Made by a program: the position numbers and the translations under genes | DNA from: JANXSS01 sp043729515 | Lineage (GTDB): Bacteria; Pseudomonadota; Gammaproteobacteria; Burkholderiales; Burkholderiaceae_D | DNA: 64,000 bases | Direction of reading: 5' to 3' | Assembly (NCBI GenBank): GCA_043729515.1 | Contig: JAYTLK010000259.1 | Coordinates: 1-64,000 of the forward strand | In this document: positions 1 through 9,083 of the stretch, piece by piece | How the letters are laid out: each line of letters begins with the position of its first letter | How positions within the stretch are numbered: the first letter of the stretch is position 1 | The notes under the pieces: generated by a model | What the model saw: only the letters and a program-made list of their open reading frames with translations | Database searches by the model: none | What the model was told of the DNA's origin: nothing

Positions 1-305
1 CGCTGTCGTATAGGAAACGGCTGCCGCTGGATCAGTTGAAGATCGACCGCTCGTTCGTGCGCGACATCATGACCGATCAAAACGATGCTGCAATTGCGCG
101 CACGATCATCGCATTGGGCAGTAGTCTTGGTCTGGACGTGATCGCGGAAGTTGTCGAGACCGAGGAGCAGCAGGATTTTCTGTCGCGAAATGGCTGTGGC
201 AGATTTCAAGGCTATCGGTTCAGCCGCCCGCTGCCATTGTGCGAATTCGAAACCTGTGTTCTGCAGTCGAGGCAGACTGACCTGGCGCTGCGGGCCGCCG
301 GCTGA
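1..305 (+). CDS. C-terminal part of an EAL-domain (c-di-GMP phosphodiesterase) protein, 5' truncated by window
   Basis: The frame is open from the window edge and ends at TGA 303-305. The readable residues begin with LSYRKRLPLDQLKIDRSFV, a hallmark of the C-terminal half of EAL phosphodiesterases, which hydrolyse cyclic di-GMP; a helix with IARTIIALGSSLGLDVIAE and then VVETEEQQDFL follows. The canonical EGVET motif reads EVVET here, so the glycine is replaced by valine, which may affect activity or may be tolerated. The last ~20 residues form an ordinary tail. The catalytic EAL motif and any GGDEF or sensor domain lie outside the window. The family call is firm; whether the protein is active cannot be judged. 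Confidence 0.85.
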   Translation, partial: LSYRKRLPLDQLKIDRSFVRDIMTDQNDAAIARTIIALGSSLGLDVIAEVVETEEQQDFLSRNGCGRFQGYRFSRPLPLCEFETCVLQSRQTDLALRAAG

Positions 306-650
306 CGGAGCAGGTTGCCGGTGGTGCCGTGTGGATATGCGGGGTCATCACGGTGCCTTTAGCATGAAGGGTGGTGAAAACGATTATAAATTCATCATCA
401 ATCTTCACAAAACCAAGGGAATCCCTGATAAAACCGGTTGCAGGCTTCTCTTGCCAAAAGTTTCTGGCGATAATCTTGCTCGATGGAATTAGTGACCAAG
501 TCGCAGCAGGACCAGAAAATTTTTTTCATAATAGCTTCGTGGTAGCCCGATTCGCCACTGACGGAAAGAGTTCGAGATGAAGATTTCCCCTTTGATCGCC
601 CCGTTGCCGAGGCAACGCCATGCTGATCGCTGTCGTTCTGGAAGGTTGGC
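306..650. other. intergenic region without a supported gene
   Basis: About 345 bases between the EAL gene and the next plus-strand gene. Short frames on both strands lack a ribosome site and family resemblance. The stretch is more AT-rich than its flanks around 370-540. A GGAAGG ribosome-binding sequence at its right end (about 639-645) serves the ATG at 651. No convincing promoter or hairpin with a T-run was seen. Confidence 0.5.
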
Positions 651-1184
651 ATGAGCAACCTGCAGCCACCGAACAAGCCGTTCGTGATCGACCAGGCGCA
701 TTTGCGACGCGCCCGCAACCTTGCCCGGGAAAGCGGACGTTCGGTGATCGCCGAACTTGAACATCTGCATAACGGCAGCTCGGAAGAACTGGTGGCGCAA
801 CTTGCTGCCTTGTTCGGCATGGCCGCAGTCAACCATGCCGGCATGGCTGCACTGACGCCTGCATTCGACCTGCTGCCGCTGGCACTGGCCCGGCGCTGGC
901 GCTGTCTGTTGCTGCGCGAGCCGGACGGCACGCTCATCGGCGTGCTGGCCGATCCCTTTGATCCCGACCTGCAGCTATGGCTCAACAGCCAGGCACGCGG
1001 CGCGGTGTTGATGCGACTGACGTCGAGCATCGATCTGCAACAGTTCCTGGCGAGCCAGCCGGGGACGGAGGCACCGGCGCGCTTGCCGCCGTCTGCTGCC
1101 GATGGCGATGCGGCGGAGAATATTCCGAATGACATGGCGCAGGAAGTGGCCCGCGATTTGCTGTTACGGGCAATGCGGCGTTGA
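651..1184 (+). CDS. stand-alone MshEN / GspE N-terminal-like domain protein
   Basis: 177 residues starting at ATG 651 after GGAAGG. The central part (about residues 45-125) reads ALFGMAAVNHAGMAALTPAF, then LLPLALARRWRCLLLREPDG and LADPFDPDLQLWL. This is the pattern of the N-terminal domain of type II secretion/type IV pilus ATPases (GspE/PilB/MshE), which in several proteins binds c-di-GMP. No ATPase domain follows: the frame stops at 1184 after an alanine-rich tail and a terminator comes directly downstream. It may be a free ligand-binding module or a remnant of a larger ATPase or glycosyltransferase. Its position next to an EAL gene fits a c-di-GMP link, but that is inference. Confidence 0.6.
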   Translation: MSNLQPPNKPFVIDQAHLRRARNLARESGRSVIAELEHLHNGSSEELVAQLAALFGMAAVNHAGMAALTPAFDLLPLALARRWRCLLLREPDGTLIGVLADPFDPDLQLWLNSQARGAVLMRLTSSIDLQQFLASQPGTEAPARLPPSAADGDAAENIPNDMAQEVARDLLLRAMRR

Positions 1185-1224
1185 GCCATCGTAGCGGCGG
1201 TGCCATGTCAACACACCGGTAAAA

Positions 1225-1251
1225 GAAAAGCCGCTCTGCAAGCGGCTTTTC
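1225..1251. terminator. bidirectional rho-independent terminator
   Basis: A perfect 11-bp inverted repeat, GAAAAGCCGCT with a 5-base loop and its exact complement AGCGGCTTTTC. It has A-rich and T-rich edges and sits between convergent genes ending at 1184 (+) and 1279 (-), so it can serve both. Confidence 0.85.
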
Positions 1252-1278
1252 CATGACCATGACCGCCCGTCGGACGAA

Positions 1279-2433
1279 TCAGCGTTGGCCGATGCGGATC
1301 GCGCCAAAGATCTGCGGGGTGCCATGCGGCAGGCAACGCCAATATTGCTCCGGCGCCTGTACGGTGCCACCCAACGCCACTGCAGCACGCCATGGCCAGC
1401 GCGGATCGTTCAGGAAGCCGCGCGCCATGGCGATCATGTCGGCCTTGCCGGTCTGGAGGATGTCTTGCGCCTGTTGCGGCTCCGTGATCATGCCGACCGT
1501 AATGACCGGCATGCCGGTTTCCTGTTTGATGCGCGCGGCCAGCGGCACCTGATAACCCGGCCCGACCGGAATCTTCTGAGCCGGCGAGACGCCACCACTG
1601 GAGACGTCGATGAAGTGGCAGCCGGCCGCTTCAAGAGCACGGCAGAACACCACGCTTTGCTCGATGTCCCAGCCGCCTTCGACCCAGTCGGTGGCAGACA
1701 GCCGCATGCCGACGGCAATCTCCGGACCGGCCGCCTCCTGCACCGCTGCCAGCACCGCCAGTGGCAGCCGCATGCGGTTTTCCAGGGAGCCGCCGAATCG
1801 GTCGCTGCGCTGGTTGGCGATCGGCGACAAAAATTCATGCAGCAGGTAGCCATGCGCCGCATGCAGCTCGATGGCGTCGAAACCGAGCCGGCGGGCACGG
1901 GTGGTGGCGAGCGCGAACTCATGAATCAGACGCGCGATGTCAGCTTCGCTCATGGCATGCGGCGCCGACTCGCCCACCTTGTGCGGCAGGGCCGACGGCG
2001 CTTCGGTGGTCCAGCCGCCATCGGCGATCTCGATCAACTGGCCGCCATCCCATGGCGACTGGCTCGATGCCTTGCGCCCCGCATGGGCCAGCTGGATTGC
2101 CAGCGGCATCGGCGAGATCGCGCGCAAGCCCTGTACCAACTGTGCCATCGCCGCCTCGTTTGCATCGTCATACAGGCCGAGGTCGCCGTGGGTGATGCGC
2201 CCCTGCGGACAGACTGCGGTCGCTTCCAGACACAGCAGGCCGGCGCCCGACAGTGCCAGGCTGCCCAGGTGCGCCGCATGCCAGGGCGTCGCATTGCCTT
2301 CCTGCGCCGAGTATTGGCACATGGGCGAGATCATGATCCGATTGGGCAGGGTCAGCGGGCCGAGCGTGATCGGCGAGAACAGGGCAGGCGCATTGGCCGT
2401 GGATTTCGTGGTCGACATTGCTTCGTTGCTCAT
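1279..2433 (-). CDS. NADH:flavin oxidoreductase, Old Yellow Enzyme family (XenA/YqjM-like)
   Basis: FMN-dependent ene-reductase of about 384 residues. It shows ALFSPITLGPLTLPNRI at the N-terminus, SPMCQYSAQEG with the cysteine typical of the YqjM/XenA class, QLAHAGRKA, the substrate-binding HAAHGYLLHEFLSP, RSDRFGGSLENR, and a C-terminal phosphate-binding ITVGMITEP...MARGFLNDP segment. These enzymes reduce activated C=C bonds or nitro compounds with NAD(P)H; the physiological substrate is unknown. I use ATG 2433, five bases after the stop of the dienelactone hydrolase gene; the frame is open further upstream inside that gene, and ATG 2418 is an alternative. The two genes probably form an operon. 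Confidence 0.92.
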   Translation of the reverse strand: MSNEAMSTTKSTANAPALFSPITLGPLTLPNRIMISPMCQYSAQEGNATPWHAAHLGSLALSGAGLLCLEATAVCPQGRITHGDLGLYDDANEAAMAQLVQGLRAISPMPLAIQLAHAGRKASSQSPWDGGQLIEIADGGWTTEAPSALPHKVGESAPHAMSEADIARLIHEFALATTRARRLGFDAIELHAAHGYLLHEFLSPIANQRSDRFGGSLENRMRLPLAVLAAVQEAAGPEIAVGMRLSATDWVEGGWDIEQSVVFCRALEAAGCHFIDVSSGGVSPAQKIPVGPGYQVPLAARIKQETGMPVITVGMITEPQQAQDILQTGKADMIAMARGFLNDPRWPWRAAVALGGTVQAPEQYWRCLPHGTPQIFGAIRIGQR

Positions 2434-2438
2434 CGTTA

Positions 2439-3134
2439 TCAATACGCTTTCGACAGGAAGGACAGCGACAGGCCATGCGCCAGCGACGATGCCTTCTGAT
2501 TGTAGGCCGGACGCTCCCAGCAATTGAAACCGTGGTCGACGCCCGGATAGACTTCGATGACCGCATTCTTCGCGTCGGCAAAGCGGGTCTTGACCGCCTT
2601 GACGGCATCGGCCGAAATGTAATGATCCTGCTCCGCGAAATGGATCAGGATCGGGCAGCGCACGCGGTCGGCCTGGTCAAGCCGGGTTTCGATCGCACCC
2701 GGGTAATAACAAACTGCCGCATCGACGCCGGCATTGGCCGCCGACAGATACGACAGCAGCCCGCCCATGCAGTAGCCGAGCGAAGCAACTTTGCCGGTGC
2801 AGCGCGCATGCTGGCGCAGGACGGCAACGGTGCTGGTCAGGTCCTGGATCGCTTGGGCGAAGTCCATGCCTTGCATGAATCCCATGGCATTGCCGAAGTC
2901 GGCTTCGGTGTAGCCGAGTTGCACGCCCGGCTGCTGGCGCCAGAACAGGTCCGGTGCCAGGACGACGTAACCGTCGAGCGCATATTGATCCGCGACCGCG
3001 CGAATGTGGGCATTGACGCCAAAGATTTCCTGGATCAGGACGATGCCCGGGCCGCGGCCGGCGGGCGGCAGCGACAGGTATCCCTGAAACTGCTGGCCAT
3101 CATGGCTGGCGATATCGATCATGCTGGATGTCAT
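2439..3134 (-). CDS. dienelactone hydrolase family protein (carboxymethylenebutenolidase-like)
   Basis: 231-residue cytoplasmic alpha/beta hydrolase. The nucleophile elbow GYCMGG places a cysteine where most hydrolases have serine, as in dienelactone hydrolases; the acid FAEQDHYIS and the histidine GVDHGFNCW complete a Cys-Asp-His triad. The family opens cyclic esters such as dienelactone in chloroaromatic degradation, but many chromosomal copies act on unknown substrates. No aromatic-ring pathway genes surround it; its partner is the ene-reductase directly downstream, suggesting a small detoxification unit. Length is normal for the family. The start at 3134 faces the dpp genes divergently. 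Confidence 0.92.
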   Translation of the reverse strand: MTSSMIDIASHDGQQFQGYLSLPPAGRGPGIVLIQEIFGVNAHIRAVADQYALDGYVVLAPDLFWRQQPGVQLGYTEADFGNAMGFMQGMDFAQAIQDLTSTVAVLRQHARCTGKVASLGYCMGGLLSYLSAANAGVDAAVCYYPGAIETRLDQADRVRCPILIHFAEQDHYISADAVKAVKTRFADAKNAVIEVYPGVDHGFNCWERPAYNQKASSLAHGLSLSFLSKAY

Positions 3135-3354
3135 GGTATGGTTCCTCGAGATGGACTGCGGAGTCTATGGCATTTTCGATCACTGCGTTGTGGTGGAAAG
3201 TTATGGTTTGGCGCAACACCTTATGGTAAATTCCGCGCTTATTTCACGAAGCGCATTCGATCAATGCGTAGCGTCGTTCCATCCCGGTGCGGATTCGATC
3301 GAATTCCCGATCCCGGTCGAATCGCCCGAAGCACCCTTCCTTCAGGAGAGTCAG

Positions 3355-4977
3355 ATGTCGAAGCACTTGTCCCTGCGTCGCAAGCACATTGCGAAGGCCG
3401 TTCTCATTGCCGTCTTCGGCGCCTGGGCCGGCATGGCCAGCGCAGCCAAGACCCTGGTGTTCTGCTCCGAAGGCAGCCCGGAAGGCTTCAATCCACAGCT
3501 CTTCACGACCGGCACCACGGCCGATGCTTCCGGCGTGCCGCTCTACAACCGATTGGTCGAATTTGAACTCGGCACCACCAATGTGGTTCCCGGCCTGGCG
3601 AAATCCTGGGAAGTCTCGCCCGACGGCCTGACCTACACTTTCCATTTGCGCAGTGGCGTGAAATTCCACGGCAGTGCCAAATTCAAGCCGACGCGTGACC
3701 TGAATGCCGACGACATCCTGTTCTCGTACAACCGGATGGCCGACCCGAAACATCCGTTTCACAGCACCGCCGTCGGCCAGACCTTCGCCTATTACGAGGA
3801 CATGGGCCTTGGCAATATCGTCGACAAGCTGGAGAAAGTCGACGCCATGACGGTGCGCTTCAAGTTGAAGCATGCCGAGGCGCCGTTCCTGGCCGACCTG
3901 GCGATGGATTTCGCCTCGATCCTGTCGGCCGAATATGCGGACAAGATGATGGCGGCTAAAACTGCCGACGTGGTCGACCGTGAACCGATCGGCACCGGCC
4001 CGTTCCAGTTCGTCTCGTACCAGAAGGACGCGATCATCCGCTACAAGGCCTTCGATGCGCATTGGGACGGCCGGCCGAAGATCGACAACCTGATCTATGC
4101 GATCACACCCGATGCCTCGGTGCGTTATGCAAAACTGAAAGCGGGGGAATGCCACGTCATGGCGTTTCCGAAGCCGGCCGACATTGCCGCCATGAAGGCC
4201 GACAAGAACATCAACCTGATGACGAAAGAGGGCCTGAACATCGGCTACATCGGCTTCAACGTGGAGAAGAAACCGTTCGACAGCAAACTTGTGCGCCAGG
4301 CGCTGTCGATGGCGGTCGACAAGCAGACCATTCTCAAGACGGTCTATCAGGGCGCCGGCCAGTCTGCCAAGAACCTGATTCCGCCGACCATGTGGTCCTA
4401 CAACGACCGCGTCAAGGATTATCCGTACGACGTGGCGAAAGCAAAGGAACTGATGGCCAAGGCCGGTTATGCCAAGGGCGTCGAAGTCGACCTCTGGTAT
4501 CTGCCGGTGACCCGTCCCTACAATCCGGACGGCAAGCGCATGGCAGAACTGATCCAGGCCGACTGGGAAAAGATCGGCGTCAAGACCAGGCTGGTGACCT
4601 TCGAATGGGGCGAGTATCGCAAGCGCAGCAAGAGCGGCGAGCAGTCAGCGATGATGTTCGGCTGGTCGGGCGACAACGGCGATCCCGATAATTTCTTCGT
4701 GCCGATCCTGTCCTGCGATGCGGTCAAGGGCGGTGGCAACACGGCGCGCTGGTGCAACAAGGATTTCGAAGAGTTGCTGAACAAGGCGAAATCCACGCCG
4801 AAACAGGAAGAGCGCGCCAAGCTCTATGAAAAAGCGCAAGAGATCGCGCATGAAGAAGCGCCGCTGCTGGAGCTTGCCCATTCGGTGCGTTTCACGCCGG
4901 TGCGCAAGGAAGTCATCGGCTTCAAGATGGATGCGGTCGGCCATCATAATTTCAACAAGGTCGATCTCGCGAAGTAA
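3355..4977 (+). CDS. dppA: periplasmic dipeptide/oligopeptide-binding protein of an ABC importer
   Basis: 540 residues from ATG 3355, preceded by CAGGAGAG; the frame is open about 230 bases upstream but only this start gives a signal peptide (basic RRKHIAK, hydrophobic VLIAVFGAWAG, cleavage after MASAA). The mature part begins KTLVFCSEGSPEGFNPQ, typical of SBP_bac_5 proteins of the DppA type, and carries the family's SPDGLTYTFHLRSGVKFH and GTGPFQF motifs. It captures short peptides (in some relatives heme or amino-acid derivatives) for the permease encoded next. It is the first of five tightly spaced genes, with eight bases to dppB. Specificity cannot be read from the sequence. Confidence 0.93.
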   Translation: MSKHLSLRRKHIAKAVLIAVFGAWAGMASAAKTLVFCSEGSPEGFNPQLFTTGTTADASGVPLYNRLVEFELGTTNVVPGLAKSWEVSPDGLTYTFHLRSGVKFHGSAKFKPTRDLNADDILFSYNRMADPKHPFHSTAVGQTFAYYEDMGLGNIVDKLEKVDAMTVRFKLKHAEAPFLADLAMDFASILSAEYADKMMAAKTADVVDREPIGTGPFQFVSYQKDAIIRYKAFDAHWDGRPKIDNLIYAITPDASVRYAKLKAGECHVMAFPKPADIAAMKADKNINLMTKEGLNIGYIGFNVEKKPFDSKLVRQALSMAVDKQTILKTVYQGAGQSAKNLIPPTMWSYNDRVKDYPYDVAKAKELMAKAGYAKGVEVDLWYLPVTRPYNPDGKRMAELIQADWEKIGVKTRLVTFEWGEYRKRSKSGEQSAMMFGWSGDNGDPDNFFVPILSCDAVKGGGNTARWCNKDFEELLNKAKSTPKQEERAKLYEKAQEIAHEEAPLLELAHSVRFTPVRKEVIGFKMDAVGHHNFNKVDLAK

Positions 4978-4985
4978 GGCAGCCC

Positions 4986-5996
4986 ATGTTCGGTTTTCTG
5001 TTGCGCCGGATCGGGCTGATCATCCCGACGTTCCTGGGGATCACGCTGCTCGTGTTCTCCTTGATTCACATGATTCCCGGCGATGCGGTCGAAGCGATGT
5101 CGGGCGAGCGTGGAATGGAGCCGGCGCGTTACGCCCGATTGCTGCATGAATTCGGCCTGGACCGGCCGCTCTACGTGCAGTATGCCGATTATGTCGGCAA
5201 CGTCGTCCGCGGCAATCTGGGCGCGTCGATCACGACCCACGAGCCGGTGCTGACCGAGTTCGCCACGCTCTTTCCGGCCACCCTGGAGCTGGCCGCGTGT
5301 GCCATCGTCATCGCGCTGGTGATCGGCCTGCCGGCCGGCATGCTGGCGGCGTTGAAGCGCAATACCTTCCTCGATTACTCGGTGATGGGCGTGTCCCTGA
5401 CCGGCTACTCGATGCCGATCTTCTGGTGGGCGCTGCTGTTGATCCTGCTGTTTTCGGTCACGCTCGGCTGGACACCGGTGTCGGGCCGCATCGATATTTT
5501 GTATGATCTGCCGCCGGTGACGGGTTTCATGCTGATTGACAGCCTGCTCTCTGGCGAAGACGGCGCCTTCCGTTCGGCCGCGTCGCATCTGGTATTGCCG
5601 GCGATCGCGCTTGGCACGATCCCGCTGGCAGTGATCGCCCGCATGACGCGCTCGTCGATGCTGGAGGTGCTGCGGGAAGACTACGTGCGCACGGCCCGCG
5701 CCAAGGGCTTGTCGCGCATGCGGGTGATCGGCGTGCATGCCTTTCGCAATGCGCTGATTCCCGTGGTGACCGTGATCGGCCTGCAGGTCGGTACGCTCCT
5801 GGCCGGCGCGATCCTGACCGAGACCATCTTCTCCTGGCCCGGCATCGGCAAATGGCTGGTCGAAGCAATCCACCGCCGGGACTATCCGGTGGTGCAGGGC
5901 GGCATTCTGCTCTCGGCCACCATCATCATTCTGGTCAACCTGATTGTCGACGTGCTGTATGGCGTGATCAATCCCCGCATTCGCCATACCGCATGA
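4986..5996 (+). CDS. dppB: dipeptide ABC transporter permease DppB
   Basis: 336-residue inner-membrane permease. The N-terminus MFGFLLRRIGLIIPTFLGIT is the first membrane helix of the DppB/OppB family; it is followed by LIHMIPGDAVEAM and a periplasmic segment, then the BPD_transp_1 core with the cytoplasmic coupling loop EVLREDYVRTARAKGLS, where the EAA-type helix docks on the ATPases. The typical ending LLSATIIILVNLIVDVLYG is intact. It pairs with DppC; its stop overlaps the dppC start by four bases (ATGA). Confidence 0.95.
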   Translation: MFGFLLRRIGLIIPTFLGITLLVFSLIHMIPGDAVEAMSGERGMEPARYARLLHEFGLDRPLYVQYADYVGNVVRGNLGASITTHEPVLTEFATLFPATLELAACAIVIALVIGLPAGMLAALKRNTFLDYSVMGVSLTGYSMPIFWWALLLILLFSVTLGWTPVSGRIDILYDLPPVTGFMLIDSLLSGEDGAFRSAASHLVLPAIALGTIPLAVIARMTRSSMLEVLREDYVRTARAKGLSRMRVIGVHAFRNALIPVVTVIGLQVGTLLAGAILTETIFSWPGIGKWLVEAIHRRDYPVVQGGILLSATIIILVNLIVDVLYGVINPRIRHTA

Positions 5997-6991
5997 GCGC
6001 AGAATTCGATTCGCTGGCCACGCCCGGTGTGCCCGGCGCACGCGGCGCGTCCGGCGCCGCGGTTGGTCCTGCGGCACCTGACGCGCCGGTGGGGTCCACT
6101 GCGTTCATTGCACCGATGGCGGCGTCGGCGCCGCCGCATCCGTTGCGCGAGATGTGGAACTATTTCCGGCAGAACCGTGGCGCCGTGATCGGTCTGGCAG
6201 TAGTCTGCCTGATCATCCTGACGGCGTTGCTGGCCGACGTGATCGCGCCGCATTCGCCGACCCTGCAGTATCGGGATGCCACGCTGGTGCCGCCGGCCTG
6301 GCAGGCGGGCGGCAACAGCCGCTTCCTGCTCGGCACCGACCCGGTCGGGCGCGACATGCTGTCGCGCCTGATCCACGGCACCCGGTTGTCGCTGATCATC
6401 GGCCTGGTATCGGTGTCGCTGTCGCTGTCGATCGGCATCGTGCTCGGGCTGGTGGCGGGTTACTACCGCGGCGTGGTGGAAGTGGCGATCATGCGGCTGA
6501 TGGACATCATGCTGGCCTTGCCGAGCCTGCTGCTGGCGGTGGCGATCGTCGCCATCCTGGGGCCGGGGCTGATCAATGCGATGTATGCCATTGCAGTGGT
6601 GATGATGCCGCACTATGCGCGCCAGACGCGGGCGGCCGTCATCGGCGAACTTTCACGCGACTATGTGAGCGCCTCGCGCATCGCCGGCGCCGGCACGCTG
6701 CGCATCATGTTCGATTGCGTGCTGCCGAATTGCGCCGCACCCCTGATCGTCCAGGCCACGCTCGGCTTTTCCAGCGCGATCCTGGACGCCGCCGCGCTGG
6801 GTTTCCTGGGCCTGGGCGCGCAGCCGCCGACACCGGAATGGGGCTCCATGCTGGCCAGCGCGCTGGAATTCATCCAGAGCGCCTGGTGGGTGGTGACCTT
6901 TCCGGGCCTGGCGATCCTGATCTCGGTGCTGGCGTTCAACCTGATGGGCGACGGCCTGCGGGATGCGCTCGACCCCAAGCTCAAGCGCTGA
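5993..6991 (+). CDS. dppC: dipeptide ABC transporter permease DppC
   Basis: 332-residue inner-membrane permease starting in an ATGA overlap with dppB. An unusual N-terminal stretch of about 45 residues rich in Ala, Gly and Pro precedes the usual start of the family (LREMWNYFRQNRGAVIGL). The remainder is standard: FLLGTDPVGRDMLSRLIHGT, the helix MRLMDIMLALPSLLLAVAI, and the coupling loop GELSRDYVSASRIAGAG. Together with DppB it forms the translocation channel. The low-complexity N-terminus would be cytoplasmic and has no obvious function. Confidence 0.95.
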   Translation: MSAEFDSLATPGVPGARGASGAAVGPAAPDAPVGSTAFIAPMAASAPPHPLREMWNYFRQNRGAVIGLAVVCLIILTALLADVIAPHSPTLQYRDATLVPPAWQAGGNSRFLLGTDPVGRDMLSRLIHGTRLSLIIGLVSVSLSLSIGIVLGLVAGYYRGVVEVAIMRLMDIMLALPSLLLAVAIVAILGPGLINAMYAIAVVMMPHYARQTRAAVIGELSRDYVSASRIAGAGTLRIMFDCVLPNCAAPLIVQATLGFSSAILDAAALGFLGLGAQPPTPEWGSMLASALEFIQSAWWVVTFPGLAILISVLAFNLMGDGLRDALDPKLKR

Positions 6992-7039
6992 TCGCCGGCG
7001 GCACGTTCCCAAGCAATCCAACACAAGCAAAGACACCGC

Positions 7040-8038
7040 ATGGCGCTTCTCGACATTCAGGATCTGCGGGTGGAATTCGGCACCGAAGCCGCGCCTTTCA
7101 TCGCCGTCGATGGCCTCGACCTGGCCATCGATGCCGGCGAGGTGGTCGGCATCGTCGGTGAATCCGGTTCCGGCAAAAGCGTGACCTCGCTGGCCCTGAT
7201 GGGTCTGATCGACTATCCGGGCCGGGTGCGCGCGCAGCGCATGGCTTTCGATGGCCGCGACCTGAACACGATGCCGGAGCGCGAGCGCCGCCGCTTGCTC
7301 GGCAAGGACATCGCGATGATCTTCCAGGATCCGATGACCAGCCTGAACCCCTGTTTTACCGTTGCCGATCAGCTGATGGAAACCCTGCGCGTGCATCAGG
7401 GCGGGCCGCGCAAGCTGTTGCGCAACAAGGCGCTGGCGCTGCTCAAGCAGGTCGAGATTCCCGATCCGGAGCGCCGGCTCGACGCCTATCCGCATCAGCT
7501 TTCCGGCGGCATGAGCCAGCGCGTCATGGTGGCCATTGCGATCGCCTGCAATCCGCGCCTGCTGATCGCCGACGAGCCGACCACGGCGCTCGACGTCACG
7601 GTGCAGGCGCAGATGCTGGAATTGCTGTTGTCATTGCAGCGCCAGCGTGGCATGGCGCTGATGCTGATCACGCACGATCTGTCGGTGGTGGCGCAGACGG
7701 CGCAGCGGGTGGTGGTGATGTATGCCGGCCAGGTGGTCGAGACCGGCGCGGTGCCGGCAATTTTCAATGCGCCGCATCATCCCTATACCCAGGCGTTGCT
7801 GGCGGCACTGCCGGAAAACAACGTCGGGCGGGCAAGGCTGCAGACGATTCCAGGGGTGGTGCCGGGGCAGCATGATCGGCCGACCGGTTGCCTGCTCGGT
7901 CCCCGCTGCGCGTATGCGAAGGCGCGCTGTCGCAGTGAACGACCGGCATTGCTGCCGGTCGACCGCAGCACCGTGCGCTGCCATTTCCCCCTCGACGCGA
8001 CCGGCAGCCCGACCAACGGCTGGCACGATGCGCCATGA
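7040..8038 (+). CDS. dppD: dipeptide ABC transporter ATP-binding protein DppD
   Basis: 332-residue ATPase with Walker A GESGSGKS, Q-loop MIFQDPMTSLNP, signature LSGGMSQRVMVAIAIACNP, Walker B LLIADEPTTALDV and the switch histidine in LITHDLSVVAQ. The C-terminal oligopeptide/dipeptide domain carries GCLLGPRCAYAKARC, matching the cysteine-bearing tail of DppD/OppD proteins. It works as a heterodimer with DppF, whose start overlaps its stop by four bases. A 48-base gap separates it from dppC. Confidence 0.95.
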   Translation: MALLDIQDLRVEFGTEAAPFIAVDGLDLAIDAGEVVGIVGESGSGKSVTSLALMGLIDYPGRVRAQRMAFDGRDLNTMPERERRRLLGKDIAMIFQDPMTSLNPCFTVADQLMETLRVHQGGPRKLLRNKALALLKQVEIPDPERRLDAYPHQLSGGMSQRVMVAIAIACNPRLLIADEPTTALDVTVQAQMLELLLSLQRQRGMALMLITHDLSVVAQTAQRVVVMYAGQVVETGAVPAIFNAPHHPYTQALLAALPENNVGRARLQTIPGVVPGQHDRPTGCLLGPRCAYAKARCRSERPALLPVDRSTVRCHFPLDATGSPTNGWHDAP

Positions 8039-9063
8039 ATGAACCGACCATGATGCATGCCCCCGACATCATTGCCGACGGCTCGCGTGCCGGCGCGCCG
8101 CCGCTGCTGGAGGCGAACGACCTGTCGCGGCATTACGCCGTCTCGCAGGGTTTTCTGAAGCCGAAGGCGGTGGCGCGTGCGCTTGATGGCGTCTCGTTCA
8201 CGCTCGACGCCGGTCGCACGCTGGCCGTGGTCGGCGAATCCGGCTGCGGCAAGTCGACGCTGGCGCGCCAGATCACGATGATCGAGCCGCCCACGGGCGG
8301 GTCGCTCCTGCTGGAGGGCATCGATGTCGCCGGCGCCGATCGGGCGACGTTGAAGCGGGTGCGCCCGCTGGTGCAGATGGTGTTCCAGAATCCCTACGCC
8401 AGCCTGAATCCGCGCAAGAAGGTCGGCGCGATGCTGGAAGAACCGCTGGTGATCAACACGTCGCAATCAGCGGCGCAACGGGCCGAAGCAGCGCAGGCGA
8501 TGATGGCCAAGGTCGGCCTGCGTCCCGAGCACTACAGCCGCTACCCGCACATGTTCTCGGGTGGCCAGCGCCAGCGCATCGCGATCGCTCGGGCGCTGAT
8601 GCTGTCGCCGAAAGTGATCGTGGCCGACGAGCCGGTGTCGGCGCTCGATGTCTCGATCCAGGCCCAGGTGCTGAACCTGTTGATGGACCTCCAGGAGGAG
8701 ACGGGCGTTGCCTATCTGTTCATCTCTCACAACCTGGCCGTGGTCGAGCTGATTGCCGACGACGTGCTGGTGATGTATCTCGGCAAAGCCGTCGAGCACG
8801 GTGCGAAAGCGGCTGTCTTCAGCCGGCCGCTGCATCCCTATACCCGGGCGCTGCTGGCCAGCACGCCGCGCATCGATCCGGCCCAGCGGCAGCAGAAGAT
8901 CATGCTGCCGGGCGAGTTGCCGTCGCCGCTGGCGCCGCCTCCGGGTTGCGCATTCAATACGCGGTGTCCGCATGCAATCGAGCGCTGCCGGGTCGAGGTG
9001 CCTTTGCTGGCGCCGTTTGATGGCCGGATGGTCGCCTGTCACCGGGTAGCCGAAATTTCCTGA
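8035..9063 (+). CDS. dppF: dipeptide ABC transporter ATP-binding protein DppF
   Basis: 342-residue ATPase with Walker A GESGCGKSTLAR, Q-loop MVFQNPYASLNP, signature FSGGQRQRIAIARALMLSP, Walker B VIVADEPVSALDVS and the H-loop FISHNLAVVE. The C-terminal cysteine tail reads GCAFNTRCPHAIERCR. It starts in an ATGA overlap with dppD and closes the dpp operon. The genes downstream are on the opposite strand, 20 bases away, with no obvious terminator between. Confidence 0.95.
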   Translation: MNEPTMMHAPDIIADGSRAGAPPLLEANDLSRHYAVSQGFLKPKAVARALDGVSFTLDAGRTLAVVGESGCGKSTLARQITMIEPPTGGSLLLEGIDVAGADRATLKRVRPLVQMVFQNPYASLNPRKKVGAMLEEPLVINTSQSAAQRAEAAQAMMAKVGLRPEHYSRYPHMFSGGQRQRIAIARALMLSPKVIVADEPVSALDVSIQAQVLNLLMDLQEETGVAYLFISHNLAVVELIADDVLVMYLGKAVEHGAKAAVFSRPLHPYTRALLASTPRIDPAQRQQKIMLPGELPSPLAPPPGCAFNTRCPHAIERCRVEVPLLAPFDGRMVACHRVAEIS

Positions 9064-9083
9064 GACGGTGCTTGGTCTGGCTA

